Under the pieces are notes generated by a model. The model searched no databases, was not told the DNA's origin, and saw only the letters and a program-made list of their open reading frames with translations. A stretch of DNA of 64,000 bases, from assembly GCF_000744225.1 (NCBI RefSeq), contig NZ_JQLN01000005.1, positions 1,240,001 to 1,304,000 of the forward strand, written 5' to 3'. Source of the DNA: Kitasatospora mediocidica KCTC 9733 (GTDB lineage Bacteria > Actinomycetota > Actinomycetes > Streptomycetales > Streptomycetaceae). The position numbers and the translations under genes were made by a program. This document shows positions 41,484-50,617 of this stretch, in pieces. Positions within the stretch are counted from its first letter, which is position 1; every line of letters starts with the position of its first letter.

Positions 41484-42305
41484 GTGAACCAGGCCTCCCC
41501 GCGTCCGCGACTGATCGCCACCGACCTCGACGGCACCCTGCTCTGCCAGGGCGGCACGGTCTCCACCCGGACGGCCGCGGCGCTCGCGGCGGCCGAGGCG
41601 GCCGGGATCCAGGTGGTCTTCGTCACCGGCCGTCCGCCGCGCTGGATGCAGCGGCTCGGACCGCACATCGGCGGCCACGGGGTGGCGATCTGCTCCAACG
41701 GCGGCGTGGTCTTCGACGTCCGGCGCGAACGGGTGCTGGAGAGCTTCCCGCTGCGGGCCGAGGAGGCCGCCACGGTGGTGTCCCTGCTGCGCGACCGGCT
41801 GCCCGGGACGGCGTTCGCCTTCGAGTTCCCCGGCGGCTTCGCCCGCGAACCGCAGTACCGGGTGCCGATGTGGGGCGCCGAGGACGACCACCCGATCGCC
41901 ACGGCCGAGGAGTTGCTCGCCGACCACCGGGTGGGCGACTGCTACAAGCTGCTCGCCAAGCACCCCGAGCTGGACCCGGACGTCTTCCTCGCGCAGGGCC
42001 GGGCAGCGGTCGGCCGGGTCGCCGAGATCACCCGCTCCAGCCCGATCCCACTGCTGGAGATCAGCGCCCCCGGCGTCACCAAGGCCAGCACGCTGGCCCG
42101 TTGGTGCGCCGAACAGGGCATCGACCGCACCGAGGTGGCGGCCTTCGGCGACATGCCCAACGACCTGGAGATGCTGGCCTGGGCCGGCACCGGCTACGCC
42201 GTCGCCAACGCCCACCCCGACGTCCTGGCCGCCGTCGCCCACCGCGCCGTCAGCAACGAGGAGGACGGCGTGGCCCAGGTGATCGAGGAGCTGCTCGACC
42301 GCTGA
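41484..42305 (+). CDS. HAD-superfamily (Cof-type) phosphatase
   Basis: 273 aa from GTG at 41484. Motif I LIATDLDGTLL with both Asp residues, motif II VVFVTGR, motif III Lys in GVTKASTLARW and motif IV AAFGDMPNDLEMLAWAG. The C2-type cap matches Cof/YbjI-like sugar-phosphate or flavin phosphatases. Stand-alone gene ending before a strong terminator. Confidence 0.9.
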   Translation: MNQASPRPRLIATDLDGTLLCQGGTVSTRTAAALAAAEAAGIQVVFVTGRPPRWMQRLGPHIGGHGVAICSNGGVVFDVRRERVLESFPLRAEEAATVVSLLRDRLPGTAFAFEFPGGFAREPQYRVPMWGAEDDHPIATAEELLADHRVGDCYKLLAKHPELDPDVFLAQGRAAVGRVAEITRSSPIPLLEISAPGVTKASTLARWCAEQGIDRTEVAAFGDMPNDLEMLAWAGTGYAVANAHPDVLAAVAHRAVSNEEDGVAQVIEELLDR

Positions 42306-42427
42306 CGGTGCGCCATCGAACCTTTGCCCAACTGTGATCACCCGGAGGCGACCGCGACCTCCCCGCGCTGATAGGAAGTCAGGGCCGGTGATCCCACCGG
42401 CCGGGGGCGGAACTTCTCACGAACGTC

Positions 42428-42482
42428 GGCCGCGCCGTCGGGCGCCGATCCAGCACCAGGACCGGCGCCCGACGGCGCGGCC
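42428..42482. terminator. 20-bp perfect hairpin after the HAD gene
   Basis: Arms 42428-42447 and 42463-42482 are complementary over 20 bp; the stem can extend by 3 bp after one mismatch, leaving a 7-nt loop. It separates the HAD gene from the secreted protein B gene, whose RBS lies 35 nt beyond. Confidence 0.85.
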
Positions 42483-42527
42483 CGCGCGCGCTCCCATGAC
42501 CGCATCGCATCCTCATGGAGCCGCTGG

Positions 42528-44570
42528 ATGGACTCGTCCACCGACGACGCCCGTCGCACACCCCGCCCGGGGAGCGCACTTCGTCGTCTCGTCCTGGTCG
42601 GTACGACCGCGCTGGCCCTGCTGGCCACCGCCGCCCCGATCGCGACCGCCGCCCCGACTGCCGCCCCGAGCGGCAGCACGGCGGGCAGCGGCACCACGGC
42701 CGGTACCACCACGGGCAGCGGCACCGCCGCGCCGCACGACCAGCCGCCTGCCGCCGTGCCGCCGGCTCCCACCCGGCCCGGGACGTTCGTCCGGACCGAC
42801 CTGACCCGCCTGCTGGACACCCGCAGCGCGACCGGCGTCCCGACGGCCGCGCCGCTCGGCGCCGGAGCGGACCTCAGCTTCGCCCTGGGTCTGCCCGCCG
42901 CCGACGTGAAGGCGGTGGTGCTGAACGTCACCGCCACCGACACCACCGCCGACGGCTTCCTGACCGTCTACCCCGACGGCGCGCAGCAGCCGTCCACCTC
43001 CAACCTCAACTTCACGGCCGGGCAGACCATCGCCAACCTGGTCACCGTCCCGGTGACCGACGGCAAGGTCGCCATCCACAACCGGTTCGGCTCGGTCGAC
43101 GTGATCGCCGACATGTCGGGCTACTACACCGACGACGCGGCGCTCAGCGGCTCCACCTACCTCCCGGTCACCCCGGGCCGGGTCCTGGACACCCGGGACG
43201 GCACCGGCACCGGCGGCAGGGCGGCCCCGGTCGGACAGTTCGGCACCGTCAACCTGCCGGTGGCCGGCCACGGGGGCGTCCCGAAGTACGGCGCCACCTC
43301 GGTCGTCCTGAACGTCACCGCGACGGACACCACCGACACCGGGTTCCTCACGGTCTACCCGCACGGCACCGCCCGCCCCGGGACGTCGAACCTCAACTTC
43401 GCCGCCCGGCAGACCGTGCCCAACCTGGTCACCGTCCCGCTCGGCGCCGACGGCAGCGTGGACATCTACAACCACCTCGGGACCACCGACGTGGTGGCGG
43501 ACGTCTTCGGCTTCTACACCTCCGCCCCCACCGGCTCCGGCTACACCGCCACCGGCCCGACCCGCCTCTTCGACACCCGCGAGGCCGGCGGCCAGAAGGT
43601 CGGCCCCGGCCAGACCCTGAGCCGCCCGGTCGGCCAGGGCTCCGGCCTGTCCAGCACCAAGGTCAGCGCGGTGGTCCTGAACGTCACCGCGACCAACCCC
43701 ACCTCCGACGGCTTCGTCACCGTCTTCACCGGCGCCAACAGCACCCCGCCGGGGACGTCGAACCTCAACTTCACAACGGGCCGGACCGTCCCGAACCTGG
43801 TGATCGTGCCGGTGGACGACTCGGGGATGCTGAACTTCTACAACCGGTTCGGCTCGGTGGACCTGGTGGTCGACCTGTTCGGCTACTTCACCGCTCCGCA
43901 GGGGGGACCGACGGGCCTGGCCATGGGCGGTTACAACGGCGCACCCACCTGCAACCAGGCGAGCCCCGGCGGCTGGGTCGATCCGCAGTTCGTCAGTGGC
44001 ACCGTCAAGGCGGTGGGACTCACCCTCAGCGGTACGGGCTTCGCGAACTCCGCCCACCAGAACCAGATCTGGGCCGAGATCGTGATCACCGGCCCGGACG
44101 GCACCACGAGCTACCCGACACAGCCGAACTACTACTACGGGACTCCGGTGCCGCTCGCGGCGTCGTACACCGACTTCAAGGCCCAGGGCCAGTACAGCTG
44201 GTACGCCTACACGACGGACGGCACGCTCGTCTCGCCGCCGAGTGCCCCGTGCTACTTCCAGGTCGGCCCGGAGCCCGGGCTCACCGGCGTCACGATCACC
44301 TCGACCTCGACCCAGTTCCACGTCGGCGCTCCCGCGCAGTTCACCTTCACCTCGGTCGGCAACGGCACCCTGCCCGGTCAGCAGGCCGGGTCGTTCTGCT
44401 ACGGCTTCGACCCGTACAACTGCACCACCGTCCCGGCCGTGAACGGCGCGGCGACGGTCACCATCACCCCCGGGCAGTGGGGCAGCCAGTTCCTCAGTGT
44501 GAAGGCGACCAGTCTGGACGGCGGGACCACGGCCGCGAACAGCTTCCAGATGTACGTGGCCTCCAACTGA
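42528..44570 (+). CDS. Large secreted repeat protein B (paralogue of protein A)
   Basis: 680 aa, ATG at 42528 with GGAG upstream. Signal peptide ends near ATAAPIATAAP, then a Gly/Ser/Thr linker. The same three-repeat architecture as protein A is found at roughly 85-205, 210-330 and 335-460 (starts RLLDTR / RVLDTRDGTG / RLFDTREAGG; ends VIADMSGYY / VVADVFGFY / LVVDLFGYF). The C-terminal 220 residues differ from A and contain YPTQPNYYYGTPVPL- and Ig-like-type strands. Cys pairs (CNQASPGG, CYFQVG, CYGFDPYNC) suggest an extracytoplasmic disulfide-containing domain. Confidence 0.8.
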   Translation: MDSSTDDARRTPRPGSALRRLVLVGTTALALLATAAPIATAAPTAAPSGSTAGSGTTAGTTTGSGTAAPHDQPPAAVPPAPTRPGTFVRTDLTRLLDTRSATGVPTAAPLGAGADLSFALGLPAADVKAVVLNVTATDTTADGFLTVYPDGAQQPSTSNLNFTAGQTIANLVTVPVTDGKVAIHNRFGSVDVIADMSGYYTDDAALSGSTYLPVTPGRVLDTRDGTGTGGRAAPVGQFGTVNLPVAGHGGVPKYGATSVVLNVTATDTTDTGFLTVYPHGTARPGTSNLNFAARQTVPNLVTVPLGADGSVDIYNHLGTTDVVADVFGFYTSAPTGSGYTATGPTRLFDTREAGGQKVGPGQTLSRPVGQGSGLSSTKVSAVVLNVTATNPTSDGFVTVFTGANSTPPGTSNLNFTTGRTVPNLVIVPVDDSGMLNFYNRFGSVDLVVDLFGYFTAPQGGPTGLAMGGYNGAPTCNQASPGGWVDPQFVSGTVKAVGLTLSGTGFANSAHQNQIWAEIVITGPDGTTSYPTQPNYYYGTPVPLAASYTDFKAQGQYSWYAYTTDGTLVSPPSAPCYFQVGPEPGLTGVTITSTSTQFHVGAPAQFTFTSVGNGTLPGQQAGSFCYGFDPYNCTTVPAVNGAATVTITPGQWGSQFLSVKATSLDGGTTAANSFQMYVASN

Positions 44571-44588
44571 TCCAGCAGCTGAGACACC

Positions 44589-44622
44589 CGAGCCGGGGCG
44601 GATTCCGATCCGCCCCGGCTCG
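44589..44622. terminator. 15-bp hairpin between secreted protein B and pstB
   Basis: Perfect stem (44589-44603, 44608-44622), 4-nt loop TCCG, lying between two converging genes. Confidence 0.85.
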
Positions 44623-44639
44623 CTGTCATTCCAAGTCCG

Positions 44640-45461
44640 CTACCCGAAGCGCCCGTTGACGTAGTCCGCCGTGCGCGGGTCGGCCGGGTCGGTGAAGAGC
44701 TGGGCGGTGGGGCCGGCTTCGACGATGCGGCCGGGGGTGTCGTGGGTGGCCAGGAAGAACGCGCAGGACTGCGAGACGCGTTGGGCCTGCTGCATGTTGT
44801 GGGTGACGATCACGACGGTGAGCCGGCCGCGCAGTTCGGCGATGGTCTCCTCGACCCGGCGGGTGGAGGTGGGGTCGAGGGCCGAACAGGGCTCGTCCAT
44901 CAGCAGAATGTCCGGCGAGACGGCCAACGAGCGGGCGATGCACAGGCGTTGCTGCTGACCACCGGAGAGGGCACCGCCGGGGGTGTGCAGGCGGCCGCTG
45001 ACCTCGTTCCAGAGGCCGGCCCGGCGCAGGCTGGTCTCCACCAGGTACTCGCGCTCGTCGCGGGAGGTCTTGATGCCGGCCAGCTTGAGGCCGCTCGCGA
45101 CGTTGTCCGCGATGGACATCGCCGGGAACGGGTTGGGGCGCTGGAAGACCATGCCGATCCGGCGCCGGACCTCGGCCGGACGCCGGCCGGCCTCGTAGAC
45201 GTCCGCGCCGTCGAGCAGCACCTCGCCCGCCAACGCGGCGCCGCGCACCATCTCGTGCATCCGGTTGAGGATCCGCAGGTAGGTGGACTTGCCGCAGCCG
45301 GAAGGGCCGATCAGCGCGGTGACCTCGCCGGCCGCCATGGTCAGCGAGACCCGCTCCAGCACCTTGTGCGCACCGAACCAGGCGGAGACGCCGCGGGTCT
45401 CCAGGCCGGAGAGGAGCTCGGGTTCGGCGGCGGCGGGCTGGTAGGGCACGGTGGTGGTCAT
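44640..45461 (-). CDS. pstB: PstB, phosphate ABC transporter ATP-binding protein
   Basis: 273 aa. Walker A GPSGCGKSTYLRILNRM, Q-loop FQRPNPFPAMSIADNV (the PNPFP stretch is characteristic of PstB), signature LSGGQQQRLCIARSLAV, Walker B ILLMDEPCSALDP and switch His in VTHNMQQAQ. It powers phosphate import through PstC/PstA. It lies 20 nt after the sortase-like gene and is the last gene of the locus. No PhoU gene follows. Confidence 0.95.
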   Translation of the reverse strand: MTTTVPYQPAAAEPELLSGLETRGVSAWFGAHKVLERVSLTMAAGEVTALIGPSGCGKSTYLRILNRMHEMVRGAALAGEVLLDGADVYEAGRRPAEVRRRIGMVFQRPNPFPAMSIADNVASGLKLAGIKTSRDEREYLVETSLRRAGLWNEVSGRLHTPGGALSGGQQQRLCIARSLAVSPDILLMDEPCSALDPTSTRRVEETIAELRGRLTVVIVTHNMQQAQRVSQSCAFFLATHDTPGRIVEAGPTAQLFTDPADPRTADYVNGRFG

Positions 45462-45481
45462 CTGCGGTCCTTCGCCTTCGG

Positions 45482-46375
45482 TCAGTAGAGGTTGGGCAGC
45501 AGGGCGGCGGCGTTCTCGTACCCGGCCCAGAGCAGCGCGACGACCACCGGGGTGAACGTCAGGTAGGCCGCCCGCCGGTGCCAGTGCCGGACCGCGAGGG
45601 TCGCCGCCAGCACCGACCCCAGCAGGGCCAGCGCCCAGAGCTGGAGCCCGGCCAGCGCGCCGCCGTCCACCGCGAGGGCGTGGTCGGCGGCGGTGATCGC
45701 CGGACGGCCGTACGGGTTCGGCTGCGGGTCGCCGTCCAGCCGGGCGCCGACCAGCACGGTGCCGGTGGGGATCCAGCCGGAGTCGCTGGTGGTCAGGACC
45801 AGCCGGGCGGGCGCCGCCGGGTCCCGCACGGGGTGGGTGCTGTCGCCGTAGGCGTTGACCGTGTAGCTGAAGCTGCCCTGGCCGGTGGTCGCGTAGATCT
45901 TGTCGCCGACCCGCAGTTCGGACAGCCGCCCGAACGGTGCACCGAAGGCGGTGCCCCGGCCGAAGAGCACCGCGGTGCCGCTCTGGCCGGGCAGCGCGGT
46001 GTCCCGGCGGTGGCCGGGGCCGCGCATCAGGTCGCGGCCGCTGGTGCCCTCGACCACCACGGCCTGGTGCAGGCCGATGGCCGGGATGTCGATCAGCGCG
46101 ACGGGGGTGCCGTCGGCGGCGGCTCCGGTGGGCGCGACGGCGTTGGCCAGCTGGTAGCGGAAGGTCTTGTAGGCGGTGGACTGGAAGTGCTGCTCCTGGA
46201 AGCCGGAGAGCACCGCCAGGTAGCCGCCGAAGCCGAGCAGCAGGGCGGAGAGCAGGGTCGCGGCCCAGCCCAGCTGGAGCAGCAGCCGGCGTCGGCCGGC
46301 CGGCGCCGGGGCGTACGGCACCGCGTCGGCCAGGACGGGCAGCGCCGCGGTGCGCGGCACGAGGGTGGCCGTCAT
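45482..46375 (-). CDS. Sortase-like membrane protein lacking the catalytic His and Cys
   Basis: 297 aa, ATGA overlap with the upstream binding-protein gene. TM helix about 31-55, a sortase-type beta-barrel (VALIDIPAIGLHQAVVVEGTS, GPGHRRDTALPGQSGTAVLFGRG), then two C-terminal TM segments. In true sortases the strand ends in LTTC; here it is LVLTTS with Ser197. The catalytic His (AGHR) position reads LFGRG, i.e. Gly139. The late Arg212 is kept. It is probably not a transpeptidase, and may bind the LP-type surface protein or act structurally. Its place inside a pst locus is unusual. Confidence 0.8.
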   Translation of the reverse strand: MTATLVPRTAALPVLADAVPYAPAPAGRRRLLLQLGWAATLLSALLLGFGGYLAVLSGFQEQHFQSTAYKTFRYQLANAVAPTGAAADGTPVALIDIPAIGLHQAVVVEGTSGRDLMRGPGHRRDTALPGQSGTAVLFGRGTAFGAPFGRLSELRVGDKIYATTGQGSFSYTVNAYGDSTHPVRDPAAPARLVLTTSDSGWIPTGTVLVGARLDGDPQPNPYGRPAITAADHALAVDGGALAGLQLWALALLGSVLAATLAVRHWHRRAAYLTFTPVVVALLWAGYENAAALLPNLY

Positions 46376-48255
46376 CGCGGTCCGCCCGAGACCGCGTCGC
46401 TGCGCCGACGACGGATCAGCCACCCGCCGAGGAAGGGCGGGACGGCCACCACGGCGAGGAGTTCGAGTGCGGTGAGCGAGCTGAGCACCCAGTCCTCGGG
46501 CCGTCCGCCGACGGCGACCACCGAGGCGGCGGCCAGGCTGCCCGTGCCACCGCCGGAGCCGCCCGCGGCGATCTGCTCGCCGGTCTGCGGGTCGATCACG
46601 GGAGCCCCCGAGTCGCTCGCGCCACCCGCCGCGCCGGGCGTGGCCGCGCCCGCGGTGCCCGCCGCGCCACTGCCCGCGGCGCCGGAGCCGCCCGAACTGC
46701 CACCGGTGCCAGTCCCGTTGGCGCCGCCGGTCGAACCGCCGGTCCCGGCCGCGCCGCCCGAGCCGCCGCTGCCGCTGCCGCCGCCGCCCGTCGAGCCGGA
46801 TCCGCCGGACGAACCGCTGCCACTGCCGCCGCCGGTCCCCGTCCCGGTCCCGCCGGCGCTGCTGCCGGACGAGCCGGAACCCGAACTGCCGCCCGTCGGC
46901 CTGCCGTTGGTGACGGTGCAGACGATCGGGGTGCCCACCTTGTCGCAGGGGCTCGGCTGCGGCGCGGAGACCAGGATGGTCAGCTGGCCGGCCGCGTTGA
47001 AGGTCGGATTGGCGCAGTTGCTCAGTGTGTTGGGGTCCACCGTGCTGGAGTCGCCGGGGATGTGCGCGGTCTGCAGCAGCCCGCCGCGGACCAGGCCGCG
47101 CGGGATCGGCGAGTATCCGATGTCGCTGACCTCGCCCTGCCCCTGGCAGAGCACGTAGGAGAGGAACTGGCTGAGCGCGGCGCCCTTGGGGTTGTTGAAG
47201 CGCGGCGGCACCGGCAGGGTCGCGCCGGCCCTCGGCACGATGACGTAGCTGTAGCTGGAGACCGGGTAGGAGCGCGGGTCGGCGTTGGTGTAGACGCCGT
47301 CCAGGTTCTGCTGGAGGTAGTTCGGGTCGTTCGGCGAGGTGTTGTCGTCCACTCCGCGGATCTTCGCGGCGGTCAGCGCGACAGCCACGTTGGAGGCGGT
47401 CGGCAGGGTGTAGTAGCCCGCCGGGTTGAGCACCTTGACGACGGGCCAGTTCGCGGACTTGGCGAAGGCGTACTCGTCGTAGCCGATCGAGCCGAGCCCG
47501 GTCTGCGACATGACGTAGCCGGCCACGATGTCCGAGCCGTTCTGGGCCACCATCCGGCCGGAGGGCGGGAAGAACTCGGTGTAGTCGCCGCAGGTGACGC
47601 CGTTGACGCCGGTGCAGTAGGCGTCCCACTGGCTCTGGTGGGTGTGCTCCATCCAGCGGGTGAACTGCGCGGTCGCGCCGGAGCCGTCCGAGCGGATCAC
47701 CGGGGTGACCGGGACGTGTGGCAGGGTGCGGCCGTAGCTGGCGGTGATCTTCGGGTCGTCCCAGTAGGTGATCTTGCCGGTGAAGATGTCCACCAGGTTG
47801 TCCGGCGACAGCCGCAGGTCGGTGACCCGCTTGCCGGCCAGGGTGAGGTTGTACATGAACGCGGTGCCGCCGGCGGTGATCGGGACGTAGGAGTAGCCGT
47901 AGACCGGGTTCTCCGCGTTGCCGCCGCCGCCGGTGTGGATGCCGGCGCCCGCGCCGGTGTCGTCCTTGGTGCGGAACGGGACGTCGGAGGCGGTGAAGTC
48001 GTCCTGTCCGGCCTCCCACTGCTGGCGGCCGGCGGCCGAGCCGTTCGGCTTGAAGTCGATCTGGATGCCCTGCGTCGTGACGTCGGTGCGCCACTGGTCG
48101 ATCGCCGGGCCCGCCCAGCTGGATCCCTCGGCGTTGAGCGAGGTGGTCGCGAAGGCCGGGGTGCCCGCGCCCAGCAGGAGCGCCTGGGTGCAGAGCAGCA
48201 GGGCGAGCAGGACAGCCAGCGGTCGGGCGGGACGGTGAGCGGCTGCCCACGGCAT
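46372..48255 (-). CDS. Surface-anchored PstS-like phosphate-binding protein
   Basis: 627 aa, ATG at 48255 behind GGAGGAACCGTC. Signal peptide (LAVLLALLLCTQALLLGAGTP). A PBP-like fold follows: NAEGSSWAGPAIDQWR and PNGSAAGRQQW near the start, RSDGSGATAQFTRWM, and VIVPRAGATLPVPP. A very long Gly/Ser/Thr-rich linker (about 440-560) leads to a C-terminal TM helix and an RRRR cytoplasmic tail. The last part resembles a cell-wall-anchored arrangement without a clear LPXTG. It likely captures phosphate or a phosphorylated ligand at the surface and hands it to PstCA. Confidence 0.88.
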   Translation of the reverse strand: MPWAAAHRPARPLAVLLALLLCTQALLLGAGTPAFATTSLNAEGSSWAGPAIDQWRTDVTTQGIQIDFKPNGSAAGRQQWEAGQDDFTASDVPFRTKDDTGAGAGIHTGGGGNAENPVYGYSYVPITAGGTAFMYNLTLAGKRVTDLRLSPDNLVDIFTGKITYWDDPKITASYGRTLPHVPVTPVIRSDGSGATAQFTRWMEHTHQSQWDAYCTGVNGVTCGDYTEFFPPSGRMVAQNGSDIVAGYVMSQTGLGSIGYDEYAFAKSANWPVVKVLNPAGYYTLPTASNVAVALTAAKIRGVDDNTSPNDPNYLQQNLDGVYTNADPRSYPVSSYSYVIVPRAGATLPVPPRFNNPKGAALSQFLSYVLCQGQGEVSDIGYSPIPRGLVRGGLLQTAHIPGDSSTVDPNTLSNCANPTFNAAGQLTILVSAPQPSPCDKVGTPIVCTVTNGRPTGGSSGSGSSGSSAGGTGTGTGGGSGSGSSGGSGSTGGGGSGSGGSGGAAGTGGSTGGANGTGTGGSSGGSGAAGSGAAGTAGAATPGAAGGASDSGAPVIDPQTGEQIAAGGSGGGTGSLAAASVVAVGGRPEDWVLSSLTALELLAVVAVPPFLGGWLIRRRRSDAVSGGPR

Positions 48256-48290
48256 GACGGTTCCTCCGATACGGGTGGTGGGTCGGTGGC

Positions 48291-49517
48291 TCATCGGGTC
48301 GCCGCCTCCCGGACGGCCGTTTCCCGGACGACCGCGTCGCGGGCGGCTGCGTCGCGGGCGATCCGGCGGCGCTGGCGGCGGCTCAGCGCGCCCGGACGGC
48401 GTCCGCCGAGCACCCGCGCGGTGACGAACAGGACCAGGACGATCGCCATCAGCACCAGCGCGGCCGCGAAGGCCCGGGAGACCATGTCGGGGTAGGGCTG
48501 CTTGACGTAGTTCCAGATGTAGAGCGGCAGGCTGACCTGGTGCCCCGAGAACGGGTTGGCGTTGACCCGGGTGGTGAAGCCCGCGGTCAGCAGCACCGGG
48601 GAGGTCTCCCCGACGCCGCGCGCCATCCCGAGCACCACCGCCGTCACCAGGCCGGGCCGGGCGGTGGGCAGCACGACGTTCCACACCGTGCGCCACTGAC
48701 TGGCGCCGAGCGCGTACGAGGCCTCCCGCAGCGTCCCCGGGACCAGCCGGATCACCACCTCGGCGGCCCGGGTGACGATCGGCATCATCATCACCGTCAG
48801 CGCGAGCGAGGCCGCGAAGCCGCTGGCCTGCAGCCCGAGCGAGAGGATCACCACGCCGAGCACGAACAGGCCGGCGACGATGGACGGCAGCGCGGTCATC
48901 GCCTCCACCATGGTGCGCACCGGACGGGCCGCCCGGCCGCCGACCTCGGACATGAAGACCGCCGCCGCGATGCCCAGCGGGACCGCGAAGAGGGTCGCCA
49001 GACCCAGCTGCTCCAGCGAGCCGATCATCGCGTGCAGCACCCCGCCCGAGGTGATCGGGGAGTGCGCCGCGGTGTGGTCCATGTCCTGGGTGAGGAAGTT
49101 GCCGTGCGAGGCGGCGTGCCAGCCGCGGATCGCGATGTAGCCGATCTGCTCGGCGATGATCACCAGCAGCAGCAGCCCGGCGCTCCAGGCGACCACCGAC
49201 ACCAGCCGCTCGCGCACGGTCTGCGGGTCCCACTGGACGCTGCCGAGCGCGTAGCAGAACCCCAGGAAGAGCAGGTACCAGCAGAGCAGGAAGCCCTGCG
49301 CGCCGCTGAACGGCAGCAGTCGCTCGTAGAGCATCCAGTCCAGCGCCAGCGAGCCCAGCAGCGCGCCGCCCAGGGTGGACACCTCGGCGCGGGTGACGCC
49401 GCCGAGCCGCAGCCGGCGCTCGGGGGCAGCGGCGGCCGTGGCCGTGGCCGTGGCCGTGGGCAGGTCGAGGGCGGTGGTCATCCGGGGTTTCCCTGTCTGG
49501 TCGGTGGTCGTGGCCAT
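48291..49517 (-). CDS. pstA: PstA-type phosphate ABC transporter permease
   Basis: 408 aa. The EAA-type permease signature EASYALGASQWRTVWNVVLPTARPGLV and GMARGVGETSPVLLTAG are PstA hallmarks. It is longer than usual: an N-terminal extension of about 130 residues carries several extra hydrophobic segments, and the C-terminal tail is Arg/Ala-rich with DAAARDAVVRETAVREAATR. ATG at 49517, 3 nt after the pstC stop. Confidence 0.93.
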   Translation of the reverse strand: MATTTDQTGKPRMTTALDLPTATATATAAAAPERRLRLGGVTRAEVSTLGGALLGSLALDWMLYERLLPFSGAQGFLLCWYLLFLGFCYALGSVQWDPQTVRERLVSVVAWSAGLLLLVIIAEQIGYIAIRGWHAASHGNFLTQDMDHTAAHSPITSGGVLHAMIGSLEQLGLATLFAVPLGIAAAVFMSEVGGRAARPVRTMVEAMTALPSIVAGLFVLGVVILSLGLQASGFAASLALTVMMMPIVTRAAEVVIRLVPGTLREASYALGASQWRTVWNVVLPTARPGLVTAVVLGMARGVGETSPVLLTAGFTTRVNANPFSGHQVSLPLYIWNYVKQPYPDMVSRAFAAALVLMAIVLVLFVTARVLGGRRPGALSRRQRRRIARDAAARDAVVRETAVREAATR

Positions 49518-49520
49518 GGC

Positions 49521-50522
49521 TCAGTCCGCCGTGTTCGCGCCGGAGCGGGACCGGCTGATCACCAGCCCGGCCAGCACGTTGACCAGCAGGGTCAGCGTGA
49601 AGAGCACCAGACCGGCGGCCATCAGCGCGGAGAGCGAGAGGCCGTCCGACTCGCTGAAGCGCAGCGCGATCAGCGCGGAGATCGAGTTGGCGCCGTTCTC
49701 CAGCACGTGCCCGGTGACCTTGAAGGCCGGCGAGATGACCAGCGCGACCGCGATGGTCTCCCCCATCGCCCGGCCGAAGCCGAGCATCACGGCGCCGATC
49801 ATGCCGCCGCGGCCGAACGGCAGGACGACCGTGCGCACCATCCCCCAGCGGGTGCTGCCGAGCGCGTAGGCGCCCTCGCGCTCGCCCTGCGGGGCCTGCG
49901 AGAACACCTCGCGGCTGAGCGAGGTGACGATCGGGATGATCATCAGCGACACGATCACGCCGGCGATGAACGTCGACGAGGTGTAGGAGGTGCCGATGTC
50001 GCCGGTGCGCACCTTGAGGAACGGGAGGAAGCCGCCCAGGTGCAGGGCCATCCAGCGGATCACACCGACGATCCTCGGCTGCAGGAAGTAGAAGCCCCAC
50101 AGGCCGTAGACGATGCTCGGGATGGCCGCCATCAGGTCGACCAGCGAGACGAGCGCGCCGCGCAGCCGGACCGGCGCGTACTCGGAGACGAAGACCGCCG
50201 CCGTGAGCGAGACCGGGACGGAGACCAGCAGCGCGATCACCGCGATCAGCAGGCCGTCCGGGAGCACCGCGGCGATCCCGAACTGATGGGTCTCGGTGCG
50301 CCAGCGCTGCTCGGTGAAGAAGGACCAGCCCGTGGCGCGCAGCGCGTCCGAGCCGCGCAGCAGCAGGAAGAGCGCGATCAGGCCCATGATCACGAAGACC
50401 GACAGGCCGGCCGCCCGGAGCAGGCCGCGGAAGATCCGGTCGCCCGGGGTGGCCGGCGCGCTGATCACGCGCGGCTCGTCCGGGCTCGGCTGGGAGTGTG
50501 GCACGAGGACGGCGGATGTCAT
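49521..50522 (-). CDS. pstC: PstC-type phosphate ABC transporter permease
   Basis: 333 aa, six TM segments. DLMAAIPSIVYGLWGFYFLQP and GAYALGSTRWGMVRTVVLPFGRGGMIGAVMLGFGRAMGETIAVALV (read across short gaps) are the PstC permease signature. First gene of the pstCA-PBP-sortase-like-pstB unit; a hairpin terminator precedes it. Confidence 0.93.
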   Translation of the reverse strand: MTSAVLVPHSQPSPDEPRVISAPATPGDRIFRGLLRAAGLSVFVIMGLIALFLLLRGSDALRATGWSFFTEQRWRTETHQFGIAAVLPDGLLIAVIALLVSVPVSLTAAVFVSEYAPVRLRGALVSLVDLMAAIPSIVYGLWGFYFLQPRIVGVIRWMALHLGGFLPFLKVRTGDIGTSYTSSTFIAGVIVSLMIIPIVTSLSREVFSQAPQGEREGAYALGSTRWGMVRTVVLPFGRGGMIGAVMLGFGRAMGETIAVALVISPAFKVTGHVLENGANSISALIALRFSESDGLSLSALMAAGLVLFTLTLLVNVLAGLVISRSRSGANTAD

Positions 50523-50564
50523 GGTCTGTCAGCTCTCCGACTCCGACGGGACAGGGGGGCTGGG

Positions 50565-50595
50565 CCGGACGGGGCCCGGGTCGGGCCCCGTCCGG
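50565..50595. terminator. 14-bp hairpin upstream of pstC
   Basis: Perfect stem (50565-50578, 50582-50595) with a 3-nt loop, between the end of the large binding-protein gene and pstC. It probably separates two transcripts or sets their ratio. Confidence 0.8.
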
Positions 50596-50617
50596 TTCGG
50601 TGCTCGTCAGATACGGC

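Noticed and set aside
42306..42527. Cobalamin or cyclic-di-AMP riboswitch upstream of secreted protein B
   Set aside because: The strong structure there is a simple 20-bp terminator hairpin, and the conserved riboswitch boxes are missing.
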